Positions 44,473 to 53,811 of a stretch of DNA of 64,000 nucleotides are shown piece by piece; position 1 is the stretch's first letter; every line of letters starts with the position of its first letter. The stretch is from assembly GCA_963811335.1 (NCBI GenBank), contig CAWERB010000034.1, forward strand, positions 124,001 through 188,000, in the 5' to 3' direction. The notes under the pieces were generated by a model that searched no databases, was not told the DNA's origin, and was given only the letters and a program-made list of their open reading frames with translations. Made by a program: the position numbers and the translations under genes. Source of the DNA: Trebonia sp963811335. GTDB taxonomy: Bacteria; Actinomycetota; Actinomycetes; Streptosporangiales; Streptosporangiaceae.

Positions 44473-45564
44473 ATGCGCTTCGTCCATGACACCCTGCCAC
44501 AGCGCGTCTGCTTCGGTTCCGGCGAGGCGGCGGCCAGCCTGAGTAACGAGATCGCCAACCTGGGCGCCAGCCGGGTCATGCTGATCGCGGCCCCCGCCGA
44601 GTCGCACCTGGCCGGCACGATCACCACGGGCATCCCGGTGGCGCTGCGCCATGACGACGTGGTGATGCACGTGCCCGTGGAGGTGGCGGACCGGGCACGG
44701 GAGGCGGCCGCGGAGCACGACATCGACGCCCTGGTCAGCGTCGGCGGCGGCTCGACCACCGGGCTGGCGAAGGCGGTCGCGCTGACCACCGGCCTGCCCG
44801 TCGTCGCGGTCCCGACCACCTACGCGGGCTCGGAGGCGACGCCGGTCTGGGGCCTGACCGAGGGGGCGAAGAAGACGACGGGCACCGACCGCCGGGTGCT
44901 GCCCAAGGTCATCGTCTACGACGCCGCACTCACCATGTCGCTGCCGGTCGAGATGAGCGTGGCGTCCGGGCTGAACGCGCTCGCGCACTGCGTGGACTCG
45001 ATGTGGGCGCCGAACGCCAACCCGGTCAACGCGGCGTTCGCCGCCGAGGGCATCAGGTCGCTGGCGGCCGGGCTGCCCAAGATCGTGGCGGACCCGATGG
45101 ACCTCGACGGCCGGGAGCACACCCTGTACGCGGCGTACCTGTCCGCCACCGCGTTCGCGTCGGCCGGGTCAGGCCTGCACCACAAGATCTGCCACGTGCT
45201 CGGCGGCAAGTACAACCTGCCGCACGCCCAGACCCACGCGACCGTGCTCCCGTACGTGCTCGCGTTCAACGGCCCCGCGGCACCGGACGCCGAGCGCCGG
45301 ATCGCCGCGGCGTTTGGCGGAGCCGGGCTAGCGAGCGGAGCCAGCACGACCGCCGCGCTTGACGGCCTGGTCGCGCTCAAGCACGAACTGAACGCCCCGC
45401 GCGCCCTCGCGGACTACGGCTTCACCGAGGACTCCGTCGCCGAGGCCGCCGAGGCGATCCTGCCGTCGGTACCCCCGTCCAACCCGCGCCAGGTAACCGA
45501 GGCGGACCTCCGGGTGCTGCTCCGCGCCGCTTGGTCAGGCGCCGACCCGAAGACCACCTTCTGA
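44473..45564 (+). CDS. Maleylacetate reductase (iron-containing alcohol dehydrogenase family)
   Basis: The 363 aa protein has the group III dehydrogenase fold: coenzyme loop SVGGGSTTGLAKAVA, PTTYAGSEATPVWG, and metal-binding His residues in ALAHCVDS and HKICHVLGGKYNLPHAQTHA. The maleylacetate reductase subgroup reduces maleylacetate to 3-oxoadipate at the end of chlorocatechol and hydroxyquinol pathways. No ring-cleavage dioxygenase gene is adjacent, so the pathway must be completed elsewhere. Confidence 0.9.
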   Translation: MRFVHDTLPQRVCFGSGEAAASLSNEIANLGASRVMLIAAPAESHLAGTITTGIPVALRHDDVVMHVPVEVADRAREAAAEHDIDALVSVGGGSTTGLAKAVALTTGLPVVAVPTTYAGSEATPVWGLTEGAKKTTGTDRRVLPKVIVYDAALTMSLPVEMSVASGLNALAHCVDSMWAPNANPVNAAFAAEGIRSLAAGLPKIVADPMDLDGREHTLYAAYLSATAFASAGSGLHHKICHVLGGKYNLPHAQTHATVLPYVLAFNGPAAPDAERRIAAAFGGAGLASGASTTAALDGLVALKHELNAPRALADYGFTEDSVAEAAEAILPSVPPSNPRQVTEADLRVLLRAAWSGADPKTTF

Positions 45565-45846
45565 AAAGAAGGTTAAAAGACATCATTCCTAACGGATGCC
45601 GGTATCTCATTTACTTATCATAAGAGCCTCCCCGTCCTTCGAGGCCGCCTGGCTCACGGCTCCTGACTGCTTACATTGACGACAATGAGGCGGACAGGAG
45701 ATGTTTGGCATAGTCTTAATGATTTCCCGCATAAGGGCACGCTGAAAATACCAAGGAGCACGGCGAGGCTACGGGTGCCACCAGCGCCCGTTCTGGATAA
45801 TCGGTTCTGACTTTTTCCGGAAAGGCTTCCAAGGAATGGAGTCGCT
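45565..45846. other. A/T-enriched intergenic region with small inverted repeat
   Basis: These 282 bases have clearly lower GC than the surroundings. They hold an inverted repeat CATTG-ACGA-CAATG at 45674-45687 and possible promoter sequence for the secreted protein. No gene recognised. Confidence 0.4.
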
Positions 45847-46609
45847 ATGCGCTCCAGGAACATCGCCCTCGGCTGCGCGCTGGCCGGGATGCTTGGGTTC
45901 GCCGTCCTGCCTCCGGCCACCGCGCGCGCCGCGAGCACGGCGCGCGCGATCAGCGCCGCCAGCGTGCGGAGGGCCGCGCCCGCCCTGGCCATCAGCACGA
46001 GCGCGACGACCTACGGGTACTCAAGCCGGGTGAGGCTCACCGTCAGCCTGGGCAGGACGTCGCGAACCGCAGGGTCTCGATCTACGCCGCACCCGTCGGA
46101 CTGCGGCACTGGCTATGGCACAGCGGCAAGGTCAACGCCGCCGGCAGGCTGCGGGTGTATTTCCGGCTCACCGGGACCACGATATTCACCGCCGTTTTCG
46201 GCGGCGACGCGCGCGACGCTCCCGCCAGGGCGAGCCGCACCCTGTACGCAGCGGCCCACGTCGCGGAAGCGCTCTCCGGCTATTACGCGAAGGCCAAGTC
46301 CCGAGGCATCACCTACTACGTCTCCGCTCCAGCAGGATGCTCGTCCTGCACGTGACGGTCTCGCCGAACAAGCGCGGTGAGTGCCTCAAGCCGGAGACCG
46401 ATCAACGGGACACGGGCTCCGGCTGGGGCGACCGCACCTCCTACGGCTGCGACTCCCTGGACGGCGACAGCCACGACAGCGCGCCGTTCAACCTGGTCCA
46501 GGCGTTCGGCGACCGGTACAGGATCCGCGCCGACTACGTGCACAGCGCACGGGACCACGCGAACCTCAGCGCGGACGGCCCGTGGCTATGTCTCATCGTG
46601 GTGAAGTAG
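45847..46609 (+). CDS. Secreted protein of unknown function with Ig-like repeat (frameshifted twice)
   Basis: A Sec signal peptide is visible (MRSRNIALGCALAGMLGFAVLPPATARA, cleavage after ARA). Next comes a beta-sandwich Ig-like stretch (SATTYGYSSRVRLTVSLG, then VSIYAAPVGLRHWLW, GRLRVYFRLTGTTIFTAVFGGD) and a C-terminal domain with two cysteines and a Trp (GECLKPETDQ, GWGDRTSYGCDSLDGD, GPWLCLIVVK). Two single missing bases near 46055 and 46325 break the frame; restoring them gives 254 aa. GGAG precedes the ATG. It is followed by an AraC regulator. Confidence 0.75.
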
Positions 46610-46689
46610 GCCCCGTCTGGAGCGGCGCCGCACCGGCCCCGGCCCGAGGTGAGCCGCGGTTTAGCCAGGCCCGCGGTTACCCTGGCATC

Positions 46690-47130
46690 GTGACGCCTGA
46701 GCAACTCGCCAACCTTGCCCACCTGCGCCGCGCCCGCGACCTGATGGACCGCGAGTACGCACGCCCGCTCGACGTCGCCGCGCTCGCCCGGGCCGCGCTG
46801 ATGTCGCCCGCGCACTTCTCGCGGCAGTTCCGCGCGGCCTACGGCGAGACGCCCTACGCGTACCTGATGACCCGGCGGATCGAGCGGGCGAAGGCGCTGC
46901 TGCGCCGCGGCGACCGGTCGGTCACCGAGGTCTGCCTGGCGGTTGGCTGTACCTCACTCGGCTCGTTCAGCGCGCGCTTCACCCAGCTGACGGGAGAGAC
47001 CCCGACCGCCTACCGGGCCCGTGACCATGGCGAGCTGGTTTACGTGCCCGGCTGCATCGTGAAGGAGCTCACCCGGCCGGCCAGCGAGTCGAGCAGGATC
47101 AAAGAAGCGCGCTCGGCGCTCGCTCGCTAA
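46690..47130 (+). CDS. AraC-family transcriptional regulator (HTH domain only)
   Basis: The 146 aa protein is almost entirely the double helix-turn-helix domain (MDREYARPLDVAALARAALMSPAHFSRQF; VTEVCLAVGCTSLGSFSARFTQLTGETPTAY, in pieces) with no ligand-binding domain. A GTG at 46690 gives the family-typical start. The VOC gene begins ten bases after its stop, a frequent AraC-VOC pairing, so it likely regulates that gene. Confidence 0.9.
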   Translation: MTPEQLANLAHLRRARDLMDREYARPLDVAALARAALMSPAHFSRQFRAAYGETPYAYLMTRRIERAKALLRRGDRSVTEVCLAVGCTSLGSFSARFTQLTGETPTAYRARDHGELVYVPGCIVKELTRPASESSRIKEARSALAR

Positions 47131-47140
47131 CGTTGCGCGC

Positions 47141-47548
47141 ATGGACCTCACGCTTTCTACCTGCTTCGTGCTAATCCACGATCCCGATCTCGCACTGTCG
47201 TTCTACCGGGACACGCTCGGCCTCGAAGTCCGCAACGACGTCGCCAACGGCGACTTCCGCTGGATCACCGTCGGCGGCGCCTCCCAGCCGGGCGTCGGGA
47301 TCGTCCTCACGAACTACCTGAACGGCAGCCCCGCCGATAACGACCAGCTCGCGGCGCTGCTGGCCAAGGGCGCGCTGAACGGCGTCAACTTCCGCTCCGA
47401 CGACGTCGACGCCGCCTTCGCGAAGGTGCGCGACGCCGGCGCCGAAATCGTCCAGGAGCCGACCGAGCAGTTCTGGGGCGCGAAGGACTTCGCCGTCCGC
47501 GACCCCTCGGGCAACATGGTCCGCGTCGAGCAGCGGCCCGGCGCTTAG
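47141..47548 (+). CDS. VOC-family (glyoxalase/bleomycin-resistance fold) protein
   Basis: The 135 aa single VOC domain has paired beta-alpha-beta units (FVLIHDPDLALSFYRDTLGLEV; VDAAFAKVRDAGAEIVQEP) ending in FAVRDPSGNMVRVEQ with the metal-site Glu. Metal-dependent lyase, dioxygenase or drug-binding activity cannot be distinguished. In an apparent operon with the AraC regulator. Confidence 0.9.
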   Translation: MDLTLSTCFVLIHDPDLALSFYRDTLGLEVRNDVANGDFRWITVGGASQPGVGIVLTNYLNGSPADNDQLAALLAKGALNGVNFRSDDVDAAFAKVRDAGAEIVQEPTEQFWGAKDFAVRDPSGNMVRVEQRPGA

Positions 47549-47721
47549 CGAGGGCGCCGCGTGGCCGGGAAGTTCGGCCCGGCGGCACCGGGAATGTTAC
47601 AGGGGTTGTTATTGATTCGAAAGGTTTTATGAATTTCATGCCTTAATATGGTGCTTTCAATCTTAGTCATGATAAAATTCGAGTGCTATCAAAAATTCGA
47701 CATTCGATCGAGGCGGTTCTG

Positions 47722-49558
47722 ATGGGGTGGCACAAAGAGGCGGGACATGAGGCGGGCGACGTGCCGCCGCGTCCACGTCTTGGCCTGCCCCGTGATGAGC
47801 GACTGGCCGGCTTCGCGAAAGGCGGCGAGTGGGACACTTGCCCGCCGTCGGCCGAGCTGACCGACGTCCTTGAGTCGGTATCTGGCTCGGACTGGGAGTG
47901 TCACGGCGCGACAGATGTTGAGCTGGTGGGAATCGCCCGCCGTTGGGCAGCGATCGAGTCGTGGGCGGGAGCGGCCAAGCTCGGCGTCATCCGGGCGCTT
48001 ATCCGCAACGAGGAAGAGTCGCCGGTGCCCGCCGGCCGGCAGGCAGGCCAGCCGGATGCCTGGAGCGAAGCGCTGACTCATGAGCTCGCGCTCGCGCTGG
48101 CCGCCTCGACGGGCGCAGCAGACAGGATGGCGTGGCTGGCCGTGGAACTGGGCACGCGGCTGCCGGGAATCGAAGCCCTGCTGACCAACGGCACACTCAG
48201 CTTCGGCAAGGCCAGGGCGGTCGCGGAGGTGTTCCAGCACCTGTCCGATGTCCACGCGGCCCAGGCGGAGGCGCTGATCCTCGGCCAGCTCCCCGGCAAG
48301 ACCCACATGCAGGTCGTGCGGCTCGCCGCGACGGCGGCCAGCCGGGTTGACCCGGACGGCGACGAGCGCCGCAGGAAGACCGCGGAGGCAGAGGCCGCCC
48401 GGGTCCAGGTGTGGCGCGAGCAGTCAGGCACGGTCGCCCTGGCCGGCTTCGACCTGCCCACCGACGAAGCCTTGGCCGCGCACGCCAACGTCTGCGCCCG
48501 TGCCGAGCAGTACAAGGAATCCGGCGCCTTCCCTGGTGCCCAGATGGACCAGCTCCGCGCGATGGGCTACCTCGACCTGCTCAACAGCGTTACCGCCGAG
48601 GAGCGCATCACCCGCGCTCGCGCCCGCGCTGCAGACCCGGCAGTCACCGCAGCCGGTGACGACAACGGGCAGGACGACACCGGGCAACAGGCGGCGGCAC
48701 TCCGGAGATAACGGCCCGGGTGAAGGCTCTGGCGGCAGCGATGGCGGTGGGAGCGGAAGCCGCGCGAGCAGCGGCAAGCCCGCCGACCCGCCCCGCACTG
48801 ACCTGGTCGTTCCGCTGATCACGCTCCTCGGGCTGGGAAACCGGCCCGGCGAAGCCCACCGCCTGGGCCCGCTTGACCCCGCCCTGTGCCGTGACCTGGC
48901 CGCTACCGCAGCCGGCAGCCAAGCGACTCGCCTCTGCGTCACCGTCACCGACCCTGACGGAATCGCGATCGGCCACGGCTGCGCGCGCACTCTTCGCCGG
49001 GCAAGCCAGCCGTCATCCTCCCGGACAGGCACCGTGCCGACTACCGCACTGCCCGCCCGGCTGAACCTGACCATCCCGCTCACCGACCTGCGAGGAACCA
49101 CGGGCCCAGCCAGCCGTGGCAGCCCGTGGGCCTTCACCAGGGAGGCCAGCGATACCGGGCCGCCCGGCGGTTACGGCACCTGGACACTCACGGTCCCCGA
49201 CGGACGCGAGTTCACTGTACGCCTGGCGCAGGTGCCGACCTTCGCGTGCGATCATGCCCACGAGTCGCACGCCTACCAGCCGAACGAAACCCTGCGTCAC
49301 CTGGTCCAGGTCCGCGACGGCGACTGCACGTTCCCGCCCTGCACCCGCCACGCGCGAGAGTCCGATTTCGAGCATGCGATCCCCTACGACAAGGGCGGCC
49401 GGACGTGCGCGTGCAACGCGGGTGCTCGAAGCAGGAAATGCCACAGGATCAAGCAATCCCCTGGATGGAGCGTCACCCAGCCGAAGCCCGGCTTCCACCT
49501 GTGGAAAACCCCGACGGGCCGCACCTACCTCCAAGAACCGAAGCGATACCCGGCCTAG
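47722..49558 (+). CDS. DUF222 / HNH endonuclease protein (13E12-repeat family), frameshifted
   Basis: About 611 aa after removing one surplus base between about 48600 and 48710. The DUF222 part (ATDVELVGIARRWAAIESW, LTHELALALAASTGAADRMAW, GTLSFGKARAVAEVFQHLSD) is followed by a low-complexity Gly/Ser linker and an HNH domain (VRDGDCTFPPCTRHA, DFEHAIPYDKGGRTCACN, CHRIKQSPGW). Such genes are multicopy and mobile-like in actinobacteria (REP13E12 in mycobacteria). GAGG precedes ATG 47722; the upstream 150 bp is A/T rich. The 3' end abuts a truncated acetyltransferase. Confidence 0.85.
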
Positions 49559-49577
49559 AGATCTAGCTTGCTGCCTA

Positions 49578-49814
49578 TCACGAGCCAGCCGTGCAGACTC
49601 CCACTCCGGCCTGGTTGCCGAGCCGGTCAAGCCGGCCGTAGACCGCGAGGTGGAACGGGATCATCCGGTCCCTGATTTCCTCGCGCGGCGTCGGCTTGCC
49701 GCCAGTGAGGTAACGCATCACCAGTGGATCGCTGTTCAGCTCGAACAGGTTGTCCACGTCGTCCTCGGCGAACTGGCGCAGGGCCAGTCGGGATGTTTCC
49801 AAGATGACGTGCAC
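49578..49814 (-). pseudogene. Truncated GNAT (RimJ/RimL-type) acetyltransferase, N-terminal fragment
   Basis: Only the first about 70 residues of a GNAT protein remain (ETSRLALRQFAEDDVDNLFELNSDPLVMRYLTGG in pieces; PTPREEIRDRMIPFHLAVY). The family normally has 170-180 residues including the acetyl-CoA binding motif, which is missing. Sequence similarity stops near 49620 and the DUF222-HNH gene ends at 49558, so the rest of the gene is gone rather than frameshifted. Confidence 0.75.
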
Positions 49815-50778
49815 GTAACCAGTATCCCAGCGCCGCGGCCGGGAGGCTTGCCGTCAGGCTGGCGCTGCCCTGGTGACCAGGTAAGGCTTCCCGCTTCGGG
49901 AAGCTGGTGGAGATCTCGGCCGCCACCAGGTGGCCGAGCGCGTCGGCGTCGCGGGCCGACGTGTCCGGGTCAACCCAGCCCTCGATTTCCACGCGCAGCG
50001 TGCGGCCGGTCCAGCGCGCGCGGGCATGGGCGTGGGCGACGCCGGGCACCGATCCCGCCGCGGCCTCCGCCCTGGTGATCACGTCCGGGTCGACCCCGTC
50101 CGCGAGGCGGTGCATGACATCGGCGGTGACCTCGTACCCGACATGGCAGATGAAGGCCGTGACAGCCAGTCCGGCAACCGGGTCCCCCCAGGACTGCCCC
50201 AGGGCAACCGCGATCAGCCCGATGAGCGCTCCGGCCGACGACAGCGCGTCCAGCCAGGAATGCCTGGCGTCCGCGATCAAGGTGGCCGAGTTGATCCGCC
50301 TGCCGACAACCAGCTTGTACCGGGCGACGACCTGGTTGCCGACGATACCGAGCACGGCTCCTGCGATACCCGCGCCGACGAACGTGGTGTGTCCGTGGTC
50401 GATCAGCTTGCGGATGCTCTCGTACCCGGCGAAGGCCGCGCTCACCCAGATGACCACCGCGATGCCCACCCCGGCGAGGTCCTCAGCGCGCTCCAGCCCG
50501 TAGGGATACTTCTCGGTCGGGGGACGGCGGGACAGCCGGAACCCGAGGAAGACCACCGCGCTTGTGGAGACGTCTGACAGGTTGTGGATCGCGTCGCCGA
50601 GCAGCCCGACCGACCCGGTGAGCAGCGCGAGCGCCAGTTCGGCCAGCCCGGTAATCCCCAGGCCAATCGCGCTGACTGCGATGGCACGGTTCGCTTGCCT
50701 CCGCTCGTCAGCGTCGTCGCGTTCCCTGGTCAGCGGAAACGCCACCGCAGGATCACGCTGCCCCAGAGTCTTGTGCAT
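49627..50778 (-). CDS. Cation diffusion facilitator (CDF) metal efflux transporter
   Basis: A membrane efflux pump for divalent metals. Six helices; metal-site motifs GLLGDAIHNLSDVST (HxxxD) and LIADARHSWLDALSS (DxxxHxxxD order as in family), then a cytosolic dimerisation domain (DVMHRLADGVDPDVITRAEAAAG, VEIEGWVDPDTSARDADALGH). The conserved sequence ends near 49885. The frame then runs on into the acetyltransferase fragment, whereas shifting by one base reaches a stop at 49854, so the C-terminus is probably altered by a single-base error. ATG 50778. Confidence 0.88.
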   Translation of the reverse strand: MHKTLGQRDPAVAFPLTRERDDADERRQANRAIAVSAIGLGITGLAELALALLTGSVGLLGDAIHNLSDVSTSAVVFLGFRLSRRPPTEKYPYGLERAEDLAGVGIAVVIWVSAAFAGYESIRKLIDHGHTTFVGAGIAGAVLGIVGNQVVARYKLVVGRRINSATLIADARHSWLDALSSAGALIGLIAVALGQSWGDPVAGLAVTAFICHVGYEVTADVMHRLADGVDPDVITRAEAAAGSVPGVAHAHARARWTGRTLRVEIEGWVDPDTSARDADALGHLVAAEISTSFPKREALPGHQGSASLTASLPAAALGYWLRARHLGNIPTGPAPVRRGRRGQPVRAEQRSTGDALPHWRQADAARGNQGPDDPVPPRGLRPA

Positions 50779-51072
50779 CCGGCCAGGATAAGCGAGCAGG
50801 AGGAGCCCCCGGCCGCCAGTATGACGAGCAGTGCCGGCAGCGGGACTGGTTGCACCGCAGCCGCTCGGCGTATCCTGTTGCTGGCAGTCACGTCTGCCCG
50901 ATCCGAGCCACCCCAGCCCGGCGCTGGCGGTAGTGCCCGAGGACAAGAGCGGCACAGCCCTCACGTGGTTTTCTTCGTCATCCGTCGTGATCACTCGTTG
51001 CGATGGCCAGGCGCCGGGGCAGGGCCATCGGAACAGGGACACGATGTCGCACGACAAGATGGATGGCCAGCC
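50779..51072. other. Intergenic region, nothing recognised
   Basis: These 294 bases lie between the divergent CDF transporter and the small membrane protein. They presumably contain both promoters. No clear repeats, RNA gene or operator was recognised. Confidence 0.3.
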
Positions 51073-51291
51073 ATGGAACGTAAGCCCCCCGCCGCGTTGC
51101 CGTTCATCTTGGCCGCGCACGCCGTGATCGCCGCCTGGACGTGGCGGGACATCCGGCACCAGCCGGCCCAGCGGATCCGGGGCAGCAAGCGCATGTGGCG
51201 GATCCTGAGCGCGGTCAACACCCTCGGCTCAGCGGGCTACTGGCTGATCGGCCGCCGATACCGACGGCCGGGAGAGACCGGGACAAATTAG
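51073..51291 (+). CDS. Small PLDc_N-like membrane protein
   Basis: The 72 aa protein has two hydrophobic segments (LPFILAAHAVIAAWTW and NTLGSAGYWLIG) separated by a basic loop, resembling short phospholipase-D-nuclease-N-terminal (PLDc_N) proteins of actinobacteria. Function unknown. ATG 51073 is chosen because the preceding in-frame sequence is not conserved-looking; no strong ribosome site is visible. Confidence 0.6.
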   Translation: MERKPPAALPFILAAHAVIAAWTWRDIRHQPAQRIRGSKRMWRILSAVNTLGSAGYWLIGRRYRRPGETGTN

Positions 51292-51342
51292 CAGGGCCCT
51301 TTCCGGAGCGAGCAGCTCGCGGGAAGGGGGCGTTGACGTGGG

Positions 51343-51416
51343 AGCCGCCTATCGGAATCGAACCGATGACCTACGCATTACGAGTGCGTCGCTCTAACCG
51401 ACTGAGCTAAGGCGGC
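51343..51416 (-). tRNA. tRNA-Thr (anticodon CGT)
   Basis: Read on the minus strand, the sequence forms a complete cloverleaf: acceptor GCCGCCT/AGGCGGC, D arm GCTCAGTCGGTTAGAGC, anticodon stem ACGCA/TGCGT with loop CTCGTAA, and T arm with TTCGATT. Anticodon CGT (plus positions 51380-51382) reads ACG. CCA is not encoded. Confidence 0.96.
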
Positions 51417-51508
51417 GGGCTGTCCACGCGGACGGCGCTCCGCAAGTCTACCGGTTCTTTTCTGGTGCGTTGGCGCGCGTAGCGGCGGGCACAGGGGACA
51501 ATCGGTAG

Positions 51509-51925
51509 GTGAGGCTGACCGAGGAAGAGACACGAACACGACTCGCCGGCGCCCGGGTGGCCCGGCTCGCCACCGTCGGGGGTGACGGACAGCCGCACAT
51601 AGTGCCGGTCACCTTCGCGGTGGACGGGGACCTGATCTACACGGCAGTGGACTACAAGCCCAAGAAGTCCGCCAACCTGCGCCGGCTGCGGAACATCCGG
51701 GAGAACCCCCGGGTCGCCCTGCTCGTCGACCACTACGCGGAGAACTGGGACGAGCTCTGGTGGGCCCGCGTGGACGGCTGGGCGAGCGTGGTCGAGGACG
51801 AGCAAGCGCTGCAGGACCCGCTCGACGTGCTCGCCCACCGTTATGAGCAGTACCGCGAATGCCGCCCGTCCGGTCCCGTCATCGTGATCCAGGCCGACCG
51901 CTGGAAGGGCTGGTCGGGCGCGTAG
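51509..51925 (+). CDS. PPOX-class F420-dependent oxidoreductase (TIGR03668-like)
   Basis: The 138 aa split-barrel flavin/F420 protein follows the actinobacterial F420 PPOX pattern: RVARLATVGGDGQPHIVPVTF, DYKPKKSANLRRLRNIRENPRVALLVDHY, WWARVDGWA, and ADRWKGWSG at the C-terminus. It likely reduces an unknown substrate with F420H2. GTG start at 51509. Confidence 0.9.
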   Translation: MRLTEEETRTRLAGARVARLATVGGDGQPHIVPVTFAVDGDLIYTAVDYKPKKSANLRRLRNIRENPRVALLVDHYAENWDELWWARVDGWASVVEDEQALQDPLDVLAHRYEQYRECRPSGPVIVIQADRWKGWSGA

Positions 51926-51928
51926 CGC

Positions 51929-52207
51929 CTACCCCTCGGTCCGCCAGCGGCGGTAGAGGTCGGTCAACTCGGTGCGCATCCCGGGTGTCAGGTCCTCCGG
52001 GGTGACCCGGCCGGCCAGCCGGATCGTCTCGCGGATCTGGGCCAGGTACTCGGTGCAGTGCGCGCAGACCGTCAGGTGGTGCTCCAGGCGGCGGCGCTCC
52101 GCCGCTGGCATCATGCCCTCCACGTAGTCGGTCACCATCTCGACGACCTGCTGGCACGGCAGTCCCGCCGGAGAGCGGAACCGCAGCAGGCCAGATAGGA
52201 AGCTCAT
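51929..52207 (-). CDS. Zinc-finger (zf-HC2/ZAS) anti-sigma factor
   Basis: The 92 aa protein has the ZAS motif H-x3-C-x2-C in EHHLTVCAHC, preceded by LPCQQVVEMVTDYVEGMMP, as in anti-sigma factors that bind group IV sigma factors. No membrane helix, so soluble, possibly redox-sensitive. Its ATG overlaps the sigma stop (ATGA), which establishes co-translation with the sigma factor upstream. Confidence 0.9.
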   Translation of the reverse strand: MSFLSGLLRFRSPAGLPCQQVVEMVTDYVEGMMPAAERRRLEHHLTVCAHCTEYLAQIRETIRLAGRVTPEDLTPGMRTELTDLYRRWRTEG

Positions 52208-52800
52208 CGCGGTCCACCTCCCAGTTCCGACTCGAGTACCTGCCTGAGCTTGCTGCGGCCACGGTGCAGCAGCACCCGCTGGTTCGCCTCGCTGATAGCG
52301 AGCACCTGGCACACTTCCGCGCTGCTCAGTCCCTCCACGTCGCGCAGCAGCACCACGTCGCGCTGCCGGCCGGGGAGCCCGTCAAGGCCGCCGCGCAGCA
52401 GCCCGGACAGCTTAACCGCGTCGATGCGGTTCTCCGCCTCCTGCGCCCAGTGCTCGGGCGGCACCGCCCAGGCCCCGTTCGGCCCGAAGCGGGACGCGTC
52501 GACCACCGGCCCGGCGTCGGCGACGGGCACCGTCCGCGCCTCGCGTACGCCCGTGCTGCGCGCCCGGTTGACCAGGATGGTGAACAGCCAGGTGCGCAGC
52601 GACGACCGTTCCTCGAACCGGCCAAGGCCGCGCAGCACCGCGAGCCAGGTGTCCTGCACGACCTCCTCGGCAACCGCCCGGCTGGACACGAAGGACAAGG
52701 CGAGCCTGTGCATGGCCGAGTGATAGCGCCCGACGAGATCGGTGAACGCCTGCTCGTCCCCGTCCCGCAGGCGCGCAAGCAGTGCCGCGTCCGCATCCAT
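52204..52800 (-). CDS. ECF (extracytoplasmic function) RNA polymerase sigma factor
   Basis: The 198 aa protein has region 2 (AFTDLVGRYHSAMHRLALSFVSSRAVAEEVVQDTWLAVLRGL in pieces; SSLRTWLFTILVNRAR) and region 4 (GLPGRQRDVVLLRDVEGLSSAEVCQVLAISEANQRVLLHRGRSKLR in pieces). ATG 52800 is the family-typical start. It is coupled to its zinc anti-sigma factor. Regulon unknown; the sigma gene is often autoregulated in this class. Confidence 0.92.
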   Translation of the reverse strand: MDADAALLARLRDGDEQAFTDLVGRYHSAMHRLALSFVSSRAVAEEVVQDTWLAVLRGLGRFEERSSLRTWLFTILVNRARSTGVREARTVPVADAGPVVDASRFGPNGAWAVPPEHWAQEAENRIDAVKLSGLLRGGLDGLPGRQRDVVLLRDVEGLSSAEVCQVLAISEANQRVLLHRGRSKLRQVLESELGGGPR

Positions 52801-52948
52801 CGCTGGCAGCGTACCGCCAAGCGCATCCAGAACGCAGGCGTGGTCCCCCTGCCCGTCACGCTCACCGGGAATCGCCGCCGGACGGGAATGAGGCTTGACT
52901 GGAACGCGGCCACTCAGTTCAGTCCAAGGAATGCGGAGAGCGTTACGG

Positions 52949-53767
52949 TCAACTCCCGTGCGTGGACTCGTAAGCCTTGCGTGAGCCGCAGACGCTGGCC
53001 ACCGAGCAGGCACAGGTACTGCCGTCGGCGGCCAGCTTCACCACCACGCTGTCCGCGGGGACGCTGTGCCCGACGACGGTGCCTGGCCCGTCCGGCGTCT
53101 CCACCCGGGTACCCGCCCGCGGCGCCTTCTTCTTGAAGTCCGCGTACAGCGGGTGCTCGTACTTGAGGCAGCACATCAGCCGCCCGCACGCCCCCGCGAT
53201 CCGCATCGGGTTGACCGGGAGCTCCTGGTCCTTGGCCATCCGCACGGAGACCGGCTCGAAGTCCTTGAGGAAGGTGGCGCAGCACAGGTCCCGGCCGCAC
53301 GGGCCGATGCCGCCCTGCAGGCGGGCCTCGTCGCGCGGGCCGATCTGCTGCAGTTCGACGCGCGCCCGAAGCCGCCCGGCGAGGTCCCGCACCAGGGCGC
53401 GGAAGTCGACCCGGTGCGGCGCGCTGAAGTACACGACGAACACGTTGCCCGCCGACAGGAAGTCGACCGCGGTGAGCTTCATCGGCAGCCCGTGCTCGCG
53501 GATCAGCCGCCGCGCGGCCAGCCGCGCCTCGGCGCGCTTGCGCCGGTTCTGCTCGTCGCGCTCCAGGTCCTCGGCGCCGGCCAGGCCCGCGCAGACCGGC
53601 AGGCCGTCGATGTCCTCCGGCATCCACTGCGGCGCCCACACGCACTCGGCCACCTCGGGGCCGCCGTCCGTGGGCACCAGGACCTTGTCGCCGATCTTCG
53701 GCTGATAGCCGCCAGGGTCGAGGTAGTAGAGCCGCCCGTACCGCTCGAAGCTCACCGCCATCATCAT
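52949..53767 (-). CDS. PSP1-domain (RicT/YaaT-like) protein
   Basis: The 272 aa protein has the YaaT/RicT cysteine clusters GPCGRDLCCATFL and GACGRLMCCLKYEHPLY, and VVYFSAPHRVDFRALVRDLA. In Bacillus, RicT with RicA/RicF holds Fe-S clusters and affects RNA processing and development; in actinobacteria the protein usually stands alone next to holB, as here. Start could be one of three adjacent ATGs (53761-53767) or GTG 53773. Confidence 0.9.
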   Translation of the reverse strand: MMMAVSFERYGRLYYLDPGGYQPKIGDKVLVPTDGGPEVAECVWAPQWMPEDIDGLPVCAGLAGAEDLERDEQNRRKRAEARLAARRLIREHGLPMKLTAVDFLSAGNVFVVYFSAPHRVDFRALVRDLAGRLRARVELQQIGPRDEARLQGGIGPCGRDLCCATFLKDFEPVSVRMAKDQELPVNPMRIAGACGRLMCCLKYEHPLYADFKKKAPRAGTRVETPDGPGTVVGHSVPADSVVVKLAADGSTCACSVASVCGSRKAYESTHGS

Positions 53768-53811
53768 GCCCACGGGCCTAGAGTAAGTCGGTAACCGGCC
53801 AGGGCAACAGG

